Source of the DNA: Samsonia erythrinae
Lineage (GTDB): Bacteria > Pseudomonadota > Gammaproteobacteria > Enterobacterales > Enterobacteriaceae
Assembly: GCF_004342665.1 (NCBI RefSeq)
Contig: NZ_SMBY01000015.1
Coordinates: forward strand, 1 to 64,000
Reading direction: 5' to 3'
DNA length: 64,000 nt
Of this stretch, positions 46,825 to 56,480 are shown in pieces (position 1 is the stretch's first letter; every line of letters begins with the position of its first letter). The position numbers and the translations under genes are program-made. The notes under the pieces were generated by a model. It was not told the DNA's origin. It was given only the letters and a program-made list of their open reading frames with translations, and did no database searches.

Positions 46825-48218
46825 GTGTATCCGCCAGAAGCACGTCCTCATCGTTATCGATCCGCCAGATTCAGCAAGGTTTACAGGCGGGCGCATTCTC
46901 TGCCAACGAGCTGGCGCAGCAGGCGCTGGCAGCGGTTGAGCAGACTCATTCCACCCTTAATGCCTACACCTGCGTTACCCGGTCCCGCATGCTGGCGGAA
47001 GCGAAGCGCATCGATGCATGCCGTCAACGAGGGGAACCCTTGCCCACGCTGGCCGGCGTGCCTTACGCCGTAAAGAACCTGTTTGATGTTCGCGGCGAAA
47101 CCACGCTGGCAGGCGCCGAGCTGTTCAGTCAGCGTCCACCCGCCGCGCAGGATGCCTTTGCGGTCCGTCAGCTTGCCAGCCAAGGCGCATTGCTGTCCGG
47201 TATGTTGAATATGGATGCCTATGCCTACGGCTTTACCACCGAAAACAGCCATTACGGCCCGACGCGTAACCCACTCGACACACAGCGCATCGCCGGCGGT
47301 TCGTCTGGCGGGTCGGCGGCCGCCGTCGCAGCGGGGCTGGTAAATTTCACGCTGGGCAGCGACACCAACGGTTCAATCCGCGTGCCCTCGTCGCTATGCG
47401 GCATTTTCGGGCTGAAGCCGACGTTTGGTCGTTTATCACGCCACGGAAGCCACCCGTTTGTCGCCAGCCTTGACCATATCGGCCCGCTGGCGCGCAGCGC
47501 GGACGATCTGGCTTTAGTGTTCGACGCCTTACAAGGTCGCGATGAGCACGATCGTTTTCAGGCTAACCGGGAAACTCAGCATACCGCCGAACAGTTGGAC
47601 GCCGGCAGCACGGGACTGCGCTACGCGGTACTGGATGGCTATTTTTCCACGTGGGCCAGCGAAGAGGCCAGGAGCGCCGTTCGCCGGATCGCTCTGGCGC
47701 TGGGCGCACAGGATAGCCTGACGCTCACCGACGCCGCACTGGCACGCAGCGCCGCCTTTATTTTGTCGGCCAGCGAAGGGGGAAATCAGTATTTACCTGA
47801 CCTACGCGCGCAACCCGATCGTTTCGAGCCGCTGTCGCGCGAGCGGCTGCTGGCCGGGGCGATGATCCCTGCCGCCTGGTATGTGCAGGCTCAGCGCTTC
47901 CGTCACTATTTTCGTCAACAGACACTGGCGTTGTTTGCGCACACCGATCTACTTATCGCTCCCGCCACCCCGTGTTCCGCCACGCTCATTGGGCAGGAAA
48001 CCATGCGCATTAATGACACCGATCTGCCCGTGCGCGCCAGCATGGGCATGCTGACGCAACCGATCTCGTTCGTCGGGCTACCGGTTGTGACGGTGCCGGT
48101 GGCGACGGCGAACGGCCTGCCGATAGGCGTACAGATTATCGCCGCGCCGTGGCGCGAGGATCTTTGCCTGCGGACGGCGTGGGCGCTGGAGCAACAGGGC
48201 ATCACCTATACCTTATGA
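46821..48218 (+). CDS. hpxY: Amidase HpxY (AtzE family)
   Basis: 465 residues of the amidase signature family. The catalytic Ser-Ser-Lys triad is visible as Lys in PYAVKNLFDV, then the amidase signature RIAGGSSGGSAAAVAAGLV and GSDTNGSIRVPSSLCGIFG with the nucleophilic Ser. Together with HpxX it resembles the AtzEG 1-carboxybiuret hydrolase. In Klebsiella it is in the hpx cluster for oxamate/oxalurate breakdown; the exact substrate is not proven to me. Second-to-last gene of hpxWXYZ. Confidence 0.92.
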   Translation: MSVSARSTSSSLSIRQIQQGLQAGAFSANELAQQALAAVEQTHSTLNAYTCVTRSRMLAEAKRIDACRQRGEPLPTLAGVPYAVKNLFDVRGETTLAGAELFSQRPPAAQDAFAVRQLASQGALLSGMLNMDAYAYGFTTENSHYGPTRNPLDTQRIAGGSSGGSAAAVAAGLVNFTLGSDTNGSIRVPSSLCGIFGLKPTFGRLSRHGSHPFVASLDHIGPLARSADDLALVFDALQGRDEHDRFQANRETQHTAEQLDAGSTGLRYAVLDGYFSTWASEEARSAVRRIALALGAQDSLTLTDAALARSAAFILSASEGGNQYLPDLRAQPDRFEPLSRERLLAGAMIPAAWYVQAQRFRHYFRQQTLALFAHTDLLIAPATPCSATLIGQETMRINDTDLPVRASMGMLTQPISFVGLPVVTVPVATANGLPIGVQIIAAPWREDLCLRTAWALEQQGITYTL

Positions 48219-48229
48219 GGAAAGAGAAT

Positions 48230-48616
48230 ATGTTGCCTGACGATATCAACCAGCCGGATGTGCTGGCCGACGTGACCGCCGCGTTCTATCGTTACGAAAA
48301 AGCGTTAACCGGTAATGATATTGCGATGCTGGATGCGTTGTTCCTGCACGATAAAAAAACGGTGCGCTACGGCGCAGGCGAAAATCTGTATAGCATCGAG
48401 GAAATCCGCGCCTTTCGCCTCGCTCGCCCCTCTGCCGGTCTGGACAGAACCCTGCACAATACGGTCATCACTACTTACGGTCATGACATGGCCGTCGCCA
48501 GTACGGAATTTACCCGCACTGGCAGCACGAAGATTGGCCGCCAGATGCAAACCTGGATAAGAATGCCCGAAGGCTGGCGTATTGTCGCCGCCCACGTTAG
48601 CCTGATGAGCGAATGA
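48230..48616 (+). CDS. hpxZ: Oxalurate catabolism protein HpxZ (AtzH-like)
   Basis: 128 residues (DUF3225/AtzH type) from ATG 48230, after GAGGAAAGAGAAT. An NTF2-like fold: DVTAAFYRYEKALTGNDIAM, FLHDKKTVRYGAGEN and the C-terminal MQTWIRMPEGWRIVAAHVSL. AtzH is a 1,3-dicarboxyurea amidohydrolase-like partner in cyanuric acid degradation; HpxZ has the same position here after HpxXY. It ends the hpxWXYZ operon. Confidence 0.92.
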   Translation: MLPDDINQPDVLADVTAAFYRYEKALTGNDIAMLDALFLHDKKTVRYGAGENLYSIEEIRAFRLARPSAGLDRTLHNTVITTYGHDMAVASTEFTRTGSTKIGRQMQTWIRMPEGWRIVAAHVSLMSE

Positions 48617-49263
48617 CAAGGGGGGAATTCCCCCTATTCCCCATCCGACGCGGCAAGGCTCACGGTGACGCACCGCAGGTAAAATAAAAATGCGCGATAA
48701 CGCGTGGAGTACGTTTATCAACGCTGCACTGACGCCACACTTTATTTTCCCTGAAGATGACAGATATATTATTCAGAACACTCTCATTCAATGGTGAAGA
48801 TTATCGCCGCAATTTTATCCGTAATATCTTTGCTATATTGTATAAAATACCGACAGATATCATAAGCAAATATGTACCTGAATCGGTCTATTTGAGTGTC
48901 TGTCATCCCAAAACCTGGATTTATTTATCATAGTATTTCATTAGAGAAATTCACTATAAATTGCGATGTATTCACAATCAAAAAAGGTTATATCCCGCAC
49001 AAATCCCATCAAGGAAAATCAACAGATAACATACTGTTATAAAAAGAATTATCCCTCAAGACAAAAATCATAAAGTTCTCATAAATCATGAAGATAACGC
49101 AACAATAATTGTGTTGCCGTCATCGCCAATATAAGCCTGATGAGAAACGCCACAATGGCACAAAGGGTTGTCTCAGAATCTGAGTATGATAGGGTAGATT
49201 ATGTTTAACCATAATCAGGGCGATGTTATAGAATTATAAACGACACAGGAAAACAATAATTTC
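48617..49263. other. AT-rich hpxZ-proV region
   Basis: 647 bp with no gene. The right part carries the proU promoter (49168-49195). The A/T-rich stretch at 48760-49100 resembles the curved DNA that H-NS binds to silence proU in E. coli; that role is inferred from the known biology. A perfect palindrome CTCAGAATCTGAG (49172-49184) overlaps the promoter spacer. Confidence 0.55.
49168..49195 (+). promoter_or_regulatory. proU osmotic promoter (P2-type)
   Basis: TTGTCT, 16 bp, TAGGGT, embedded in GGTTGTCTCAGAATCTGAGT and ATGATAGGGTAG, which matches the E. coli/Salmonella proU sigma-70 promoter as I remember it (TTGCCT ... TAGGGT). It lies 69 bp upstream of proV. The conservation of the whole block predicts osmotic induction here as well. 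Confidence 0.85.
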
Positions 49264-50466
49264 ATGGCAATTAAACTTGAAGTAAAGAATCTTTATAAGA
49301 TATTTGGCGAGCATCCTGACAGAGCATTTAAACTGATTGATAAAGGCCTGAGCAAAGATCAGGTATTTGAAAAAACAGGGCTAACTGTTGGGGTCAAAGA
49401 TGCCAGTCTGGCCATTGAAGAAGGCGAGATATTTGTCATCATGGGATTATCCGGTTCCGGCAAATCAACCATGGTACGCCTTCTCAATCGTCTGATAGAA
49501 CCCACTCGGGGTCAGGTCCTGATTGACGGCGAGGATATTTCCAAAATATCCGATACCGCGCTGCGCGACGTGCGCCGCAAGAAAATCAGTATGGTGTTTC
49601 AGTCCTTTGCGCTGATGCCGCACCTGAACATCCTGAACAATACCGCATTCGGCATGGAGCTGGCTGGCGTGCCGAAAGCGGAGCGCGAGCAAAAAGCGCT
49701 GGACGCCTTGCAGCAGGTTGGTCTGGAAGCTTACGCGGCCTCTTACCCGGATGAACTGTCCGGCGGGATGCGTCAGCGTGTAGGTCTGGCCCGCGCGCTG
49801 GCGAATAACCCGGATATCCTGCTGATGGACGAAGCCTTCTCCGCGCTCGATCCGCTGATCCGCACCGAAATGCAGGATGAGTTGATCAAACTTCAGTCGC
49901 GTCATCAACGCACGATTGTCTTTATCTCGCACGATCTGGATGAAGCGATGCGCATCGGTGACCGGATTGCCATCATGCACGGCGGTGAGGTGATTCAGAT
50001 CGGCACACCCGATGAGATCCTGAATAATCCGGCCAACGATTATGTACGCACCTTTTTCCGCGGTGTCGACATCAGCCACGTATTCAGCGCCAAGGATATC
50101 GCCCGCCGTCGTCCTGTCACCTTAATTCGTAAAACCCCCGGCGTCGGCCCACGCTCCGCGCTGAAAATCCTTCAGGATGAAGACCGTGATTACGGCTACG
50201 TGCTGGAAGGCGGAAAACGCTTTATTGGCGTGGTGTCTATTGATTCACTGAAGCAGGCGCTGAAAGAACAACAGCCGCTGGAACAGGCGTTACTGTCCGA
50301 TCCTGCTCCCGTGCCCGCAGATATGTCACTCAACGAGCTGATTTCACAGGTCGCACAGGCTCCCTGCGCCGTTCCTGTCGTCGGCGAAAACAACGAGTAC
50401 ATTGGCATCATTTCCAAAGGAATGTTGCTACAGGCACTGGATAAGGAAGGAGTGACCAATGAGTAA
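49264..50466 (+). CDS. proV: Glycine betaine/proline ABC transporter ATPase
   Basis: 400 residues, the E. coli length. Walker [12 protein letters not shown], signature [15 protein letters not shown], Walker [15 protein letters not shown] and H-loop [10 protein letters not shown] are intact. The C-terminal half has a pair of CBS-type domains (about 280-400), which sense ionic strength in this family. First gene of proVWX, whose promoter is at 49168-49195. It overlaps proW by 8 nt. Confidence 0.98.
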   Translation: MAIKLEVKNLYKIFGEHPDRAFKLIDKGLSKDQVFEKTGLTVGVKDASLAIEEGEIFVIMGLSGSGKSTMVRLLNRLIEPTRGQVLIDGEDISKISDTALRDVRRKKISMVFQSFALMPHLNILNNTAFGMELAGVPKAEREQKALDALQQVGLEAYAASYPDELSGGMRQRVGLARALANNPDILLMDEAFSALDPLIRTEMQDELIKLQSRHQRTIVFISHDLDEAMRIGDRIAIMHGGEVIQIGTPDEILNNPANDYVRTFFRGVDISHVFSAKDIARRRPVTLIRKTPGVGPRSALKILQDEDRDYGYVLEGGKRFIGVVSIDSLKQALKEQQPLEQALLSDPAPVPADMSLNELISQVAQAPCAVPVVGENNEYIGIISKGMLLQALDKEGVTNE

Positions 50467-51703
50467 ATCAACATCTAACCCGTGGGACACCACCGCAGCG
50501 CAAAACCAGCCTGCCGACCAGAACGCAGCACCGGAACCGGCTCATAGCGCACAGCAAACCGACCCGTGGGCGACCAGCTCGCAGAATGCCCCTGCTGACC
50601 ACGCGCCGGCTGCTTCTGCACCTGACAGCGCTGCGCAGAGCGATCCCTGGTCGACCAGCGCGCCCGCTAACGGTGGCGACGCCTGGAGCAGCACGCCGGC
50701 TGACGGTTCCGCCGATGCCGCCCATCAGGCTGCGCAATCCGGCAGTGACTGGCTGAATAACGCCGCCCCCGCGACGCCCGAGCACTTCAACCTGCTCGAT
50801 CCATTTAAAGACACGCTGATCCCGCTCGATAGCTGGGTCACGCACGGTATCGACTGGCTAGTGTTGCATTTCAGACCGGTTTTTCAGGGCGTTCGTGTCC
50901 CGGTCGATTTTATTCTGAGCGGCTTCCAGCAGTTTCTGTTAGGTATGCCCGCCCCCGTTGCCATTCTGGTGTTTTCACTGCTTGCGTGGCAGATGTCCAG
51001 CTTCGGCATGGGGATCGCGACTCTGCTGTCGCTGATCGCCATCGGCGCGATTGGCGCCTGGTCGCAGGCCATGATCACGTTAGCGCTGGTACTGACCGCG
51101 CTGTTCTTCTGCGTACTCATCGGGCTCCCTATGGGGATCTGGCTGGCGCGTAGCGAACGGGCCGCGAAGTTTATCAGGCCGCTGTTAGATGCTATGCAGA
51201 CGACGCCTGCGTTCGTTTATCTGGTGCCCATCGTCATGCTGTTCGGTATCGGCAACGTGCCGGGGGTCGTAGTGACCATTATCTTTGCCCTGCCGCCGAT
51301 TATTCGCTTAACGATCCTGGGTATTCGTCAGGTACCGGCCGATCTGATTGAAGCCGCAGAGTCATTCGGCGCCAGCCCACGCCAGATGCTGTTTAAAGTT
51401 CAGCTCCCGTTGGCCATGCCGACCATCATGGCCGGTGTTAACCAGACGCTGATGCTGGCGCTGTCGATGGTGGTTATCGCCTCAATGATCGCCGTTGGCG
51501 GTTTGGGCCAGATGGTGCTGCGCGGCATTGGCCGTCTGGATATGGGGCTGGCTGCCGTCGGCGGCGTCGGGATTGTCATTCTGGCCATCATTCTTGACCG
51601 ACTCACCCAGTCTCTGGGACGCGATCGCCGCAGCAAAGGCAACAAAAGCTGGTATACCTGCGGTCCAATTGGTCTGTTGACCCGTCCTTTCATTAAGCAG
51701 TAA
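50459..51703 (+). CDS. proW: Glycine betaine/proline ABC permease with long N-terminal repeat tail
   Basis: 414 residues, 60 more than E. coli ProW (354). The excess is at the N-terminus: about 95 cytoplasmic residues rich in Ala, Pro, Gln, Ser and Asp with a W-centred repeat ([41 protein letters not shown]). The membrane part from about 150 is normal and contains the EAA loop [20 protein letters not shown]. Start ATG 50459 follows AAGGAGTGACCA. Middle gene of proU. Confidence 0.97.
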   Translation: MSKSTSNPWDTTAAQNQPADQNAAPEPAHSAQQTDPWATSSQNAPADHAPAASAPDSAAQSDPWSTSAPANGGDAWSSTPADGSADAAHQAAQSGSDWLNNAAPATPEHFNLLDPFKDTLIPLDSWVTHGIDWLVLHFRPVFQGVRVPVDFILSGFQQFLLGMPAPVAILVFSLLAWQMSSFGMGIATLLSLIAIGAIGAWSQAMITLALVLTALFFCVLIGLPMGIWLARSERAAKFIRPLLDAMQTTPAFVYLVPIVMLFGIGNVPGVVVTIIFALPPIIRLTILGIRQVPADLIEAAESFGASPRQMLFKVQLPLAMPTIMAGVNQTLMLALSMVVIASMIAVGGLGQMVLRGIGRLDMGLAAVGGVGIVILAIILDRLTQSLGRDRRSKGNKSWYTCGPIGLLTRPFIKQ

Positions 51704-51812
51704 CGCTCGTCCCGCTTGTCTGACGCACATCAGACAAGCGGCGACATGCCATCCACGATTCGTTTTATCCGTAACACGCGCGAATCAACGCACGATAAAA
51801 ACAGAGGGAATC

Positions 51813-52820
51813 ATGATGCGTAACACCAAACTTTGGGCCGCCGCCCTGACTACCGCACTGTTGAGCACGCAGGTTTATGCCGCTGACACCGCCCAGCCCG
51901 GCAAAGGCATTTCCGTTATTCCGGTGCAAAGCACCATCTCTGAGGAAACGTTCCAGACATTATTAGTCAGCCGCGCATTGGAAAAATTGGGCTATGACGT
52001 GCAGCCCATCCGCGAGGTGGACTACAACGTCGCTTACACGTCGATTGCTTCCGGCGATGCAACATTTATTGCTGTAAACTGGGATCCGCTACACGCCGAC
52101 CAATATAAAGCCGCAGGCGGGGATGCGAAATTCTACCGTCAGGGTGAATATGTCTCCGGCGCGGCGCAGGGCTACCTGATCGATAAAAAAACGGCTGAAA
52201 AATACAACATCACGAATATCGCTCAGCTCAAAGATCCGAAAATCGCCAAGCTGTTTGATACCAACGGCGACGGTAAAGCCGACCTGACAGGCTGTACGCC
52301 GGGTTGGGGATGTGAAGCGGCCATCAACCACCACCTTCCCGCCTATGGCTTAACCAACACGGTAGAGCATAATCAAGGCAATTATGCGGCGATGATCGCC
52401 GACACGATCACCCGCTATAAAGAAGGTAAACCGATTCTGTACTACACCTGGACACCTTACTGGGTGAGTGATGTGCTGGTGCCCGGACGCGACGTGGTCT
52501 GGTTGCAGGTGCCGTTCTCTTCTCAACCGGGAGAAATGAAAGGCGTCAGCACCAAGCTCCCTAACGGTGCCGACTATGGCTTCCCGGTGAATACGATGAA
52601 GATTGCCGCCAATAAAGCGTGGGCCGAGAAAAACCCTGCGGCGGCGAAACTGTTCTCCATCATGAAGCTGCCGATTGCCGACGTGAACGCGCAAAACCTG
52701 CGTATGCATGAAGGTCAGGGGTCACAGCAGGATATCGAACGTCACGTTGATGGCTGGATCCAAGCCCACCAGCAGCTGTTTGACGGCTGGGTGAAAACCG
52801 CCGCTGACGCAGCGAAATAA
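51813..52820 (+). CDS. proX: Glycine betaine-binding periplasmic protein
   Basis: 335 residues with a signal peptide ([16 protein letters not shown], cleaved near residue 23). The binding domain has the Trp residues that form the aromatic box for trimethylammonium groups, seen in [34 protein letters not shown] and [16 protein letters not shown]. It captures glycine betaine and proline betaine in the periplasm for ProVW. Third gene of proU, 109 bp after proW, followed by a strong terminator. Confidence 0.97.
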   Translation: MMRNTKLWAAALTTALLSTQVYAADTAQPGKGISVIPVQSTISEETFQTLLVSRALEKLGYDVQPIREVDYNVAYTSIASGDATFIAVNWDPLHADQYKAAGGDAKFYRQGEYVSGAAQGYLIDKKTAEKYNITNIAQLKDPKIAKLFDTNGDGKADLTGCTPGWGCEAAINHHLPAYGLTNTVEHNQGNYAAMIADTITRYKEGKPILYYTWTPYWVSDVLVPGRDVVWLQVPFSSQPGEMKGVSTKLPNGADYGFPVNTMKIAANKAWAEKNPAAAKLFSIMKLPIADVNAQNLRMHEGQGSQQDIERHVDGWIQAHQQLFDGWVKTAADAAK

Positions 52821-52833
52821 TTATGTAGACGAG

Positions 52834-52863
52834 CGCCCCTTTCCCATGAAAGGGGCGTTTTTT
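52834..52863 (+). terminator. proU terminator
   Basis: GCCCCTTTC-CCAT-GAAAGGGGC followed by GTTTTTTA, 14 bp past the proX stop. A textbook intrinsic terminator. Confidence 0.9.
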
Positions 52864-53129
52864 ATTGGCGAGACGTGATTACAGCAGCTTAACGATTTCG
52901 CCCCAGTTCGCGCCTTTTCCGGTCGGATAGTTCCGTGCTCGCATGAGATTTCCATTATCCTGATTGATGTTGTACACCGACAGCAACGTCGATTGTTCAC
53001 GACTGGCAATCCCCCCAATCTCATAAAAACGACGTTTTATCATTAAGACGTTAAAGATATTCTGGCATCTCATCCGGCGCTGCCGGATACTATCGTTTCT
53101 TTTTAACATCACATTAACGTTAAAACACT

Positions 53130-54356
53130 ATGTCTCTTCAGCATCAATCCGTACCGCCTCAGTCGCAACAGGGACTCAGCCTGTCGTTGACCCTGATTAT
53201 GTCTGTCGCGACTGGTCTTGCCGTCGCCAGTAACTATTATGCTCAGCCGCTGCTGGATACCATCGCCAGAGTCTTTGCGCTTTCCGTCAATCAGGCGGGG
53301 TTTATCGTTACCGCCGCACAGTTGGGTTATGCCGTCGGCCTGCTGTTTTTAGTGCCGCTGGGGGACATGTTTGAACGACGGACGCTCATTGTCAGCATGA
53401 CATTACTCGCCGCGGGAGGAATGCTGCTGACCGCTTCCGCCCCCACGCTCTGGATGATGCTTGCCGGCACCGCGCTCACCGGACTGTTCTCCGTTGTCGC
53501 ACAGCTGCTGGTGCCTCTCGCCGCCACGCTGGCAACGCCGGAAACGCGCGGGAAGGTCGTCGGCACCATTATGAGCGGCCTGCTGCTGGGGATTTTGCTG
53601 GCGCGAACGGCCGCGGGCGCGCTGGCCTCGCTCGGCGACTGGCGCACCGTGTACTGGGTTGCCAGCACATTGATGGTCATCATGGCGCTGATTCTGTGGC
53701 GCGCACTGCCGCGTATTCCACAGCAGAACACGCTGAACTATCCGCAGTTGCTCACCTCCATCTTCCGGCTGTTTTCCACGACCCCGCTGCTGCGCACGCG
53801 CGCCATCCTTGGCTGCCTGTCCTTTGCCAACTTCAGCATTCTGTGGACATCGATGGCATTCCTGCTGGCCTCACCGCCCTACGGTTATTCCGAAGGCGTT
53901 ATCGGCCTGTTCGGGCTGGTTGGTGCGGCGGGCGCATTAGCGGCATCGCGCGCTGGGCGTCTGGTCGATCAGGGCAAGGCCAAGCCGACCACCGGCATTG
54001 GCATTATTCTGCTTTTGCTGTCGTGGGGGGTCATTGCGCTCGGCGCGCATTCCGTAGTGGCGCTGCTCGTGGGTATCATCGTGTTGGATCTGGCGGTACA
54101 GGGCGTGCACGTCACCAACCAGAGCGTGATCTACCGTATGATGCCCGAAGCGCGTAATCGCCTGACGGCGGGCTATATGACCAGCTATTTCATTGGCGGC
54201 GCGCTGGGTTCGCTCCTTTCAGCCGCCGCATACCAGCACGGGGGCTGGCTGGGCGTCTGTGCCGCAGGCACGGTTGTCAGCCTGTTAAACCTGTTGGTCT
54301 GGTGGCGAAACCACCACCACGAAACGTCGGACGGGATGGCGGCGCCATCGCTTTAG
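53130..54356 (+). CDS. ygaY: MFS transporter YgaY-type
   Basis: 408 residues with twelve predicted membrane helices, DHA1-type major facilitator. The segment VVAQLLVPLAATLATPETRG and the motif GDMFERRTLIVSMTLLAAGG (motif A in loop 2-3) are visible. In E. coli the ygaY gene next to ygaZH is a pseudogene; here it is intact. Substrate unknown; related proteins efflux small drugs or sugars. Lies between proX and ygaZH and reads the same way. Confidence 0.8.
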   Translation: MSLQHQSVPPQSQQGLSLSLTLIMSVATGLAVASNYYAQPLLDTIARVFALSVNQAGFIVTAAQLGYAVGLLFLVPLGDMFERRTLIVSMTLLAAGGMLLTASAPTLWMMLAGTALTGLFSVVAQLLVPLAATLATPETRGKVVGTIMSGLLLGILLARTAAGALASLGDWRTVYWVASTLMVIMALILWRALPRIPQQNTLNYPQLLTSIFRLFSTTPLLRTRAILGCLSFANFSILWTSMAFLLASPPYGYSEGVIGLFGLVGAAGALAASRAGRLVDQGKAKPTTGIGIILLLLSWGVIALGAHSVVALLVGIIVLDLAVQGVHVTNQSVIYRMMPEARNRLTAGYMTSYFIGGALGSLLSAAAYQHGGWLGVCAAGTVVSLLNLLVWWRNHHHETSDGMAAPSL

Positions 54357-54417
54357 ATACGGCATAACGTGAAATTCCGCTAAGGCTTTGCTAGTGTTAG
54401 CGGTTAATTCTATCTAA

Positions 54418-55176
54418 GTGCCGACAGCCGCCGTGAAAACACTAACCTCACCCGAACCGTCGATAACCGTCCCCTCTGCATCCTTTAGCGGGGGCGTGTT
54501 TGACAGCCTGCCGATTGTCATCGGCTACATGCCCGTGGCCTTCGCGTTTGGCATGAACGCCGTCAAACTCGGCTTTACCCCGCTGGAAGGGGTTTTTCTC
54601 TCTTGCATCATTTATGCCGGCGCCAGCCAGTTCGTCATCACCGCGCTGCTCAGCGCAGGCATGTCCATCTGGGTGGCGGCGTTGACCGTTATGGCGATGG
54701 ATGTCCGCCACGTGCTGTATGGACCGGCGTTACGGCATCGCATTGCACAACGGCTGCCGACGCGGAAAACCGCGCTGTGGGCATTCGGCCTGACGGATGA
54801 AGTCTTTGCCGCGGCCGCCACCCGGCTGGCGAAAGATAACCGCCGCTGGTCGGAAGCGTGGATGATGGGCGTATCCCTGTGCGCCTGGCTATCATGGGTG
54901 CTCGGCACGGTGATCGGCGCCGTGTTCGGTAACGGCCCATTGGACGACTATCCTGCCGTTGAAGCGGCGCTGTCTTTCATGCTGCCCGCGCTATTCCTGA
55001 GCTTTTTACTCGCCTCCTTCAAGCGGAGACAGAGCCTGGTTGTCAGTTGCGCACTCGCCGGCGCGCTGCTTGGTTTGATGCTTTCCTCTATCCCGGCAGC
55101 CATCCTGCTGGGCATCGTCAGCGGCTGTCTGGCTTCGCTGGTCCCTTCCTCAACCACACCCCCGGTGAATACATGA
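54418..55176 (+). CDS. ygaZ: Branched-chain amino acid exporter, large subunit
   Basis: 252 residues of the AzlC family, read from GTG 54418 (a second GTG at 54433 is also possible). DSLPIVIGYMPVAFAFGMNA, IIYAGASQFVITALLSAG and AMDVRHVLYGPAL are typical. With YgaH it exports L-valine (and methionine) in E. coli. Its stop overlaps the ygaH start (ATGA), so the two subunits are coupled. About seven membrane helices. Confidence 0.93.
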   Translation: MPTAAVKTLTSPEPSITVPSASFSGGVFDSLPIVIGYMPVAFAFGMNAVKLGFTPLEGVFLSCIIYAGASQFVITALLSAGMSIWVAALTVMAMDVRHVLYGPALRHRIAQRLPTRKTALWAFGLTDEVFAAAATRLAKDNRRWSEAWMMGVSLCAWLSWVLGTVIGAVFGNGPLDDYPAVEAALSFMLPALFLSFLLASFKRRQSLVVSCALAGALLGLMLSSIPAAILLGIVSGCLASLVPSSTTPPVNT

Positions 55177-55502
55177 GCACACAGGTTATTCTTATCGGGC
55201 TGGTTGTCGGGCTGGTGAACTACCTTTTCCGCTACCTGCCGTTGCGACTGAGCGCCTCACGAACGTCTGATTCTCTGCAACGCGGCAAAAAAGCCCTGCT
55301 GCTTGACAGTATCGGTATCGCATCCATCTGCACATTGCTGGTGGTCTCCAGCGTACCGGATATTCTCGCGCATCATGAAAAGCTACTGCCCACTCTGGTT
55401 GGGTTTATGACGTTAACCGCCTGTTTTTATAAAACCCGTAGTATCGTTTTATCGACGCTGCTGGGCGCATTTTGTTACGGCATTGCGTTCAAACTGCTCT
55501 GA
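55173..55502 (+). CDS. ygaH: Branched-chain amino acid exporter, small subunit
   Basis: 109 residues (AzlD family) starting MSTQVILIGLVVGLVNYLFR, three to four membrane segments. It forms the exporter with YgaZ; the ATG overlaps the ygaZ stop by 4 nt. A longer frame upstream lies inside ygaZ and is not real. Last gene before the divergent space to mprA. Confidence 0.93.
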   Translation: MSTQVILIGLVVGLVNYLFRYLPLRLSASRTSDSLQRGKKALLLDSIGIASICTLLVVSSVPDILAHHEKLLPTLVGFMTLTACFYKTRSIVLSTLLGAFCYGIAFKLL

Positions 55503-55687
55503 ATCCGTCTCGCGACATGACACATAACCAGATGATTTAAATAGTATAAACGGCGATCATGCGGTGTTTAGACTCATTTTCGCTGACGTTCTTTCACAGA
55601 AATAAGTCTATTTCCCGCCGAATGCCGTTTACCCATTTAGTAACATTAGTTATTATACTTGCCGTGATTAATGAGGGCTAAACAAAA

Positions 55688-56203
55688 ATGGACAGTTCAT
55701 TCACACCTATAGAAAAAATGCTCGATTTGCGTGCGTCACGCAAACCCGGCTTTCCGCGTCAGGAAGTGTTATTGCTGCGCCTGTTTATGCACGTACAGGG
55801 TAAAATTCTGGAGCACAGAAACAGAATCCTCAGAGAACAAGGCATCAATGAAACGCTGTTCATGGCATTGCTGACGCTGGAATCTCAAGAGTCTTACAGC
55901 ATTCAGCCTTCTGAACTTAGCGCGGCACTGGGCTCTTCGCGCACGAACGCGACGCGCATTGCCGACGATCTGGAGAAAAGAGGCTGGATTGAGCGGCGCG
56001 AAAGCGTCAGCGACAGGCGCTGTCTGCACCTGCATCTGACCGATGCGGGCAAGGCGTTTATTGGTCAATTGCTTCCGCCGCAACACCATAGCCTTCATAT
56101 TCTTTGCTCCGTCCTTGAAGCCGGTGAGCAAAAACAACTCGAAAATTTGATGAGAAAACTCCTGGTCCGGCTGGACGAAATGGACGATCCCTGCGGCGCA
56201 TAA
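55688..56203 (+). CDS. mprA: MarR-type repressor of the emr operon
   Basis: 171 residues (E. coli MprA/EmrR 176). A winged helix-turn-helix: [40 protein letters not shown] and [20 protein letters not shown] (the wing). It represses emrAB until phenolic drugs or uncouplers bind it. Upstream of emrAB on the same strand with a 277-bp gap, so emrAB may have its own promoter besides read-through, or the gap contains extra regulation. Confidence 0.95.
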   Translation: MDSSFTPIEKMLDLRASRKPGFPRQEVLLLRLFMHVQGKILEHRNRILREQGINETLFMALLTLESQESYSIQPSELSAALGSSRTNATRIADDLEKRGWIERRESVSDRRCLHLHLTDAGKAFIGQLLPPQHHSLHILCSVLEAGEQKQLENLMRKLLVRLDEMDDPCGA

Positions 56204-56480
56204 CAAAAAAACTGGCGACAAAGCATAAACCGCACTTTTCACCTGAAATGCCTACGATATTTGGGTTCCGGGCAGGAAAGGGTTTTCTGCGAAAAACAGG
56301 CATCGCTTTTTCACGATCATAACCGTCGCGTGTAGATAGCGCCCCGCGGGTTTCCTATGTCGGGTGGGACGCTCTGGAGCCTCCCAGACTACACAGCAAG
56401 AGAAATTCATTGCGACTATCGTCAGGCGGTACAGTCTGTATCCGGTAGCCGGTACAAAGAGAATAAAAAGAGAGAACAGC

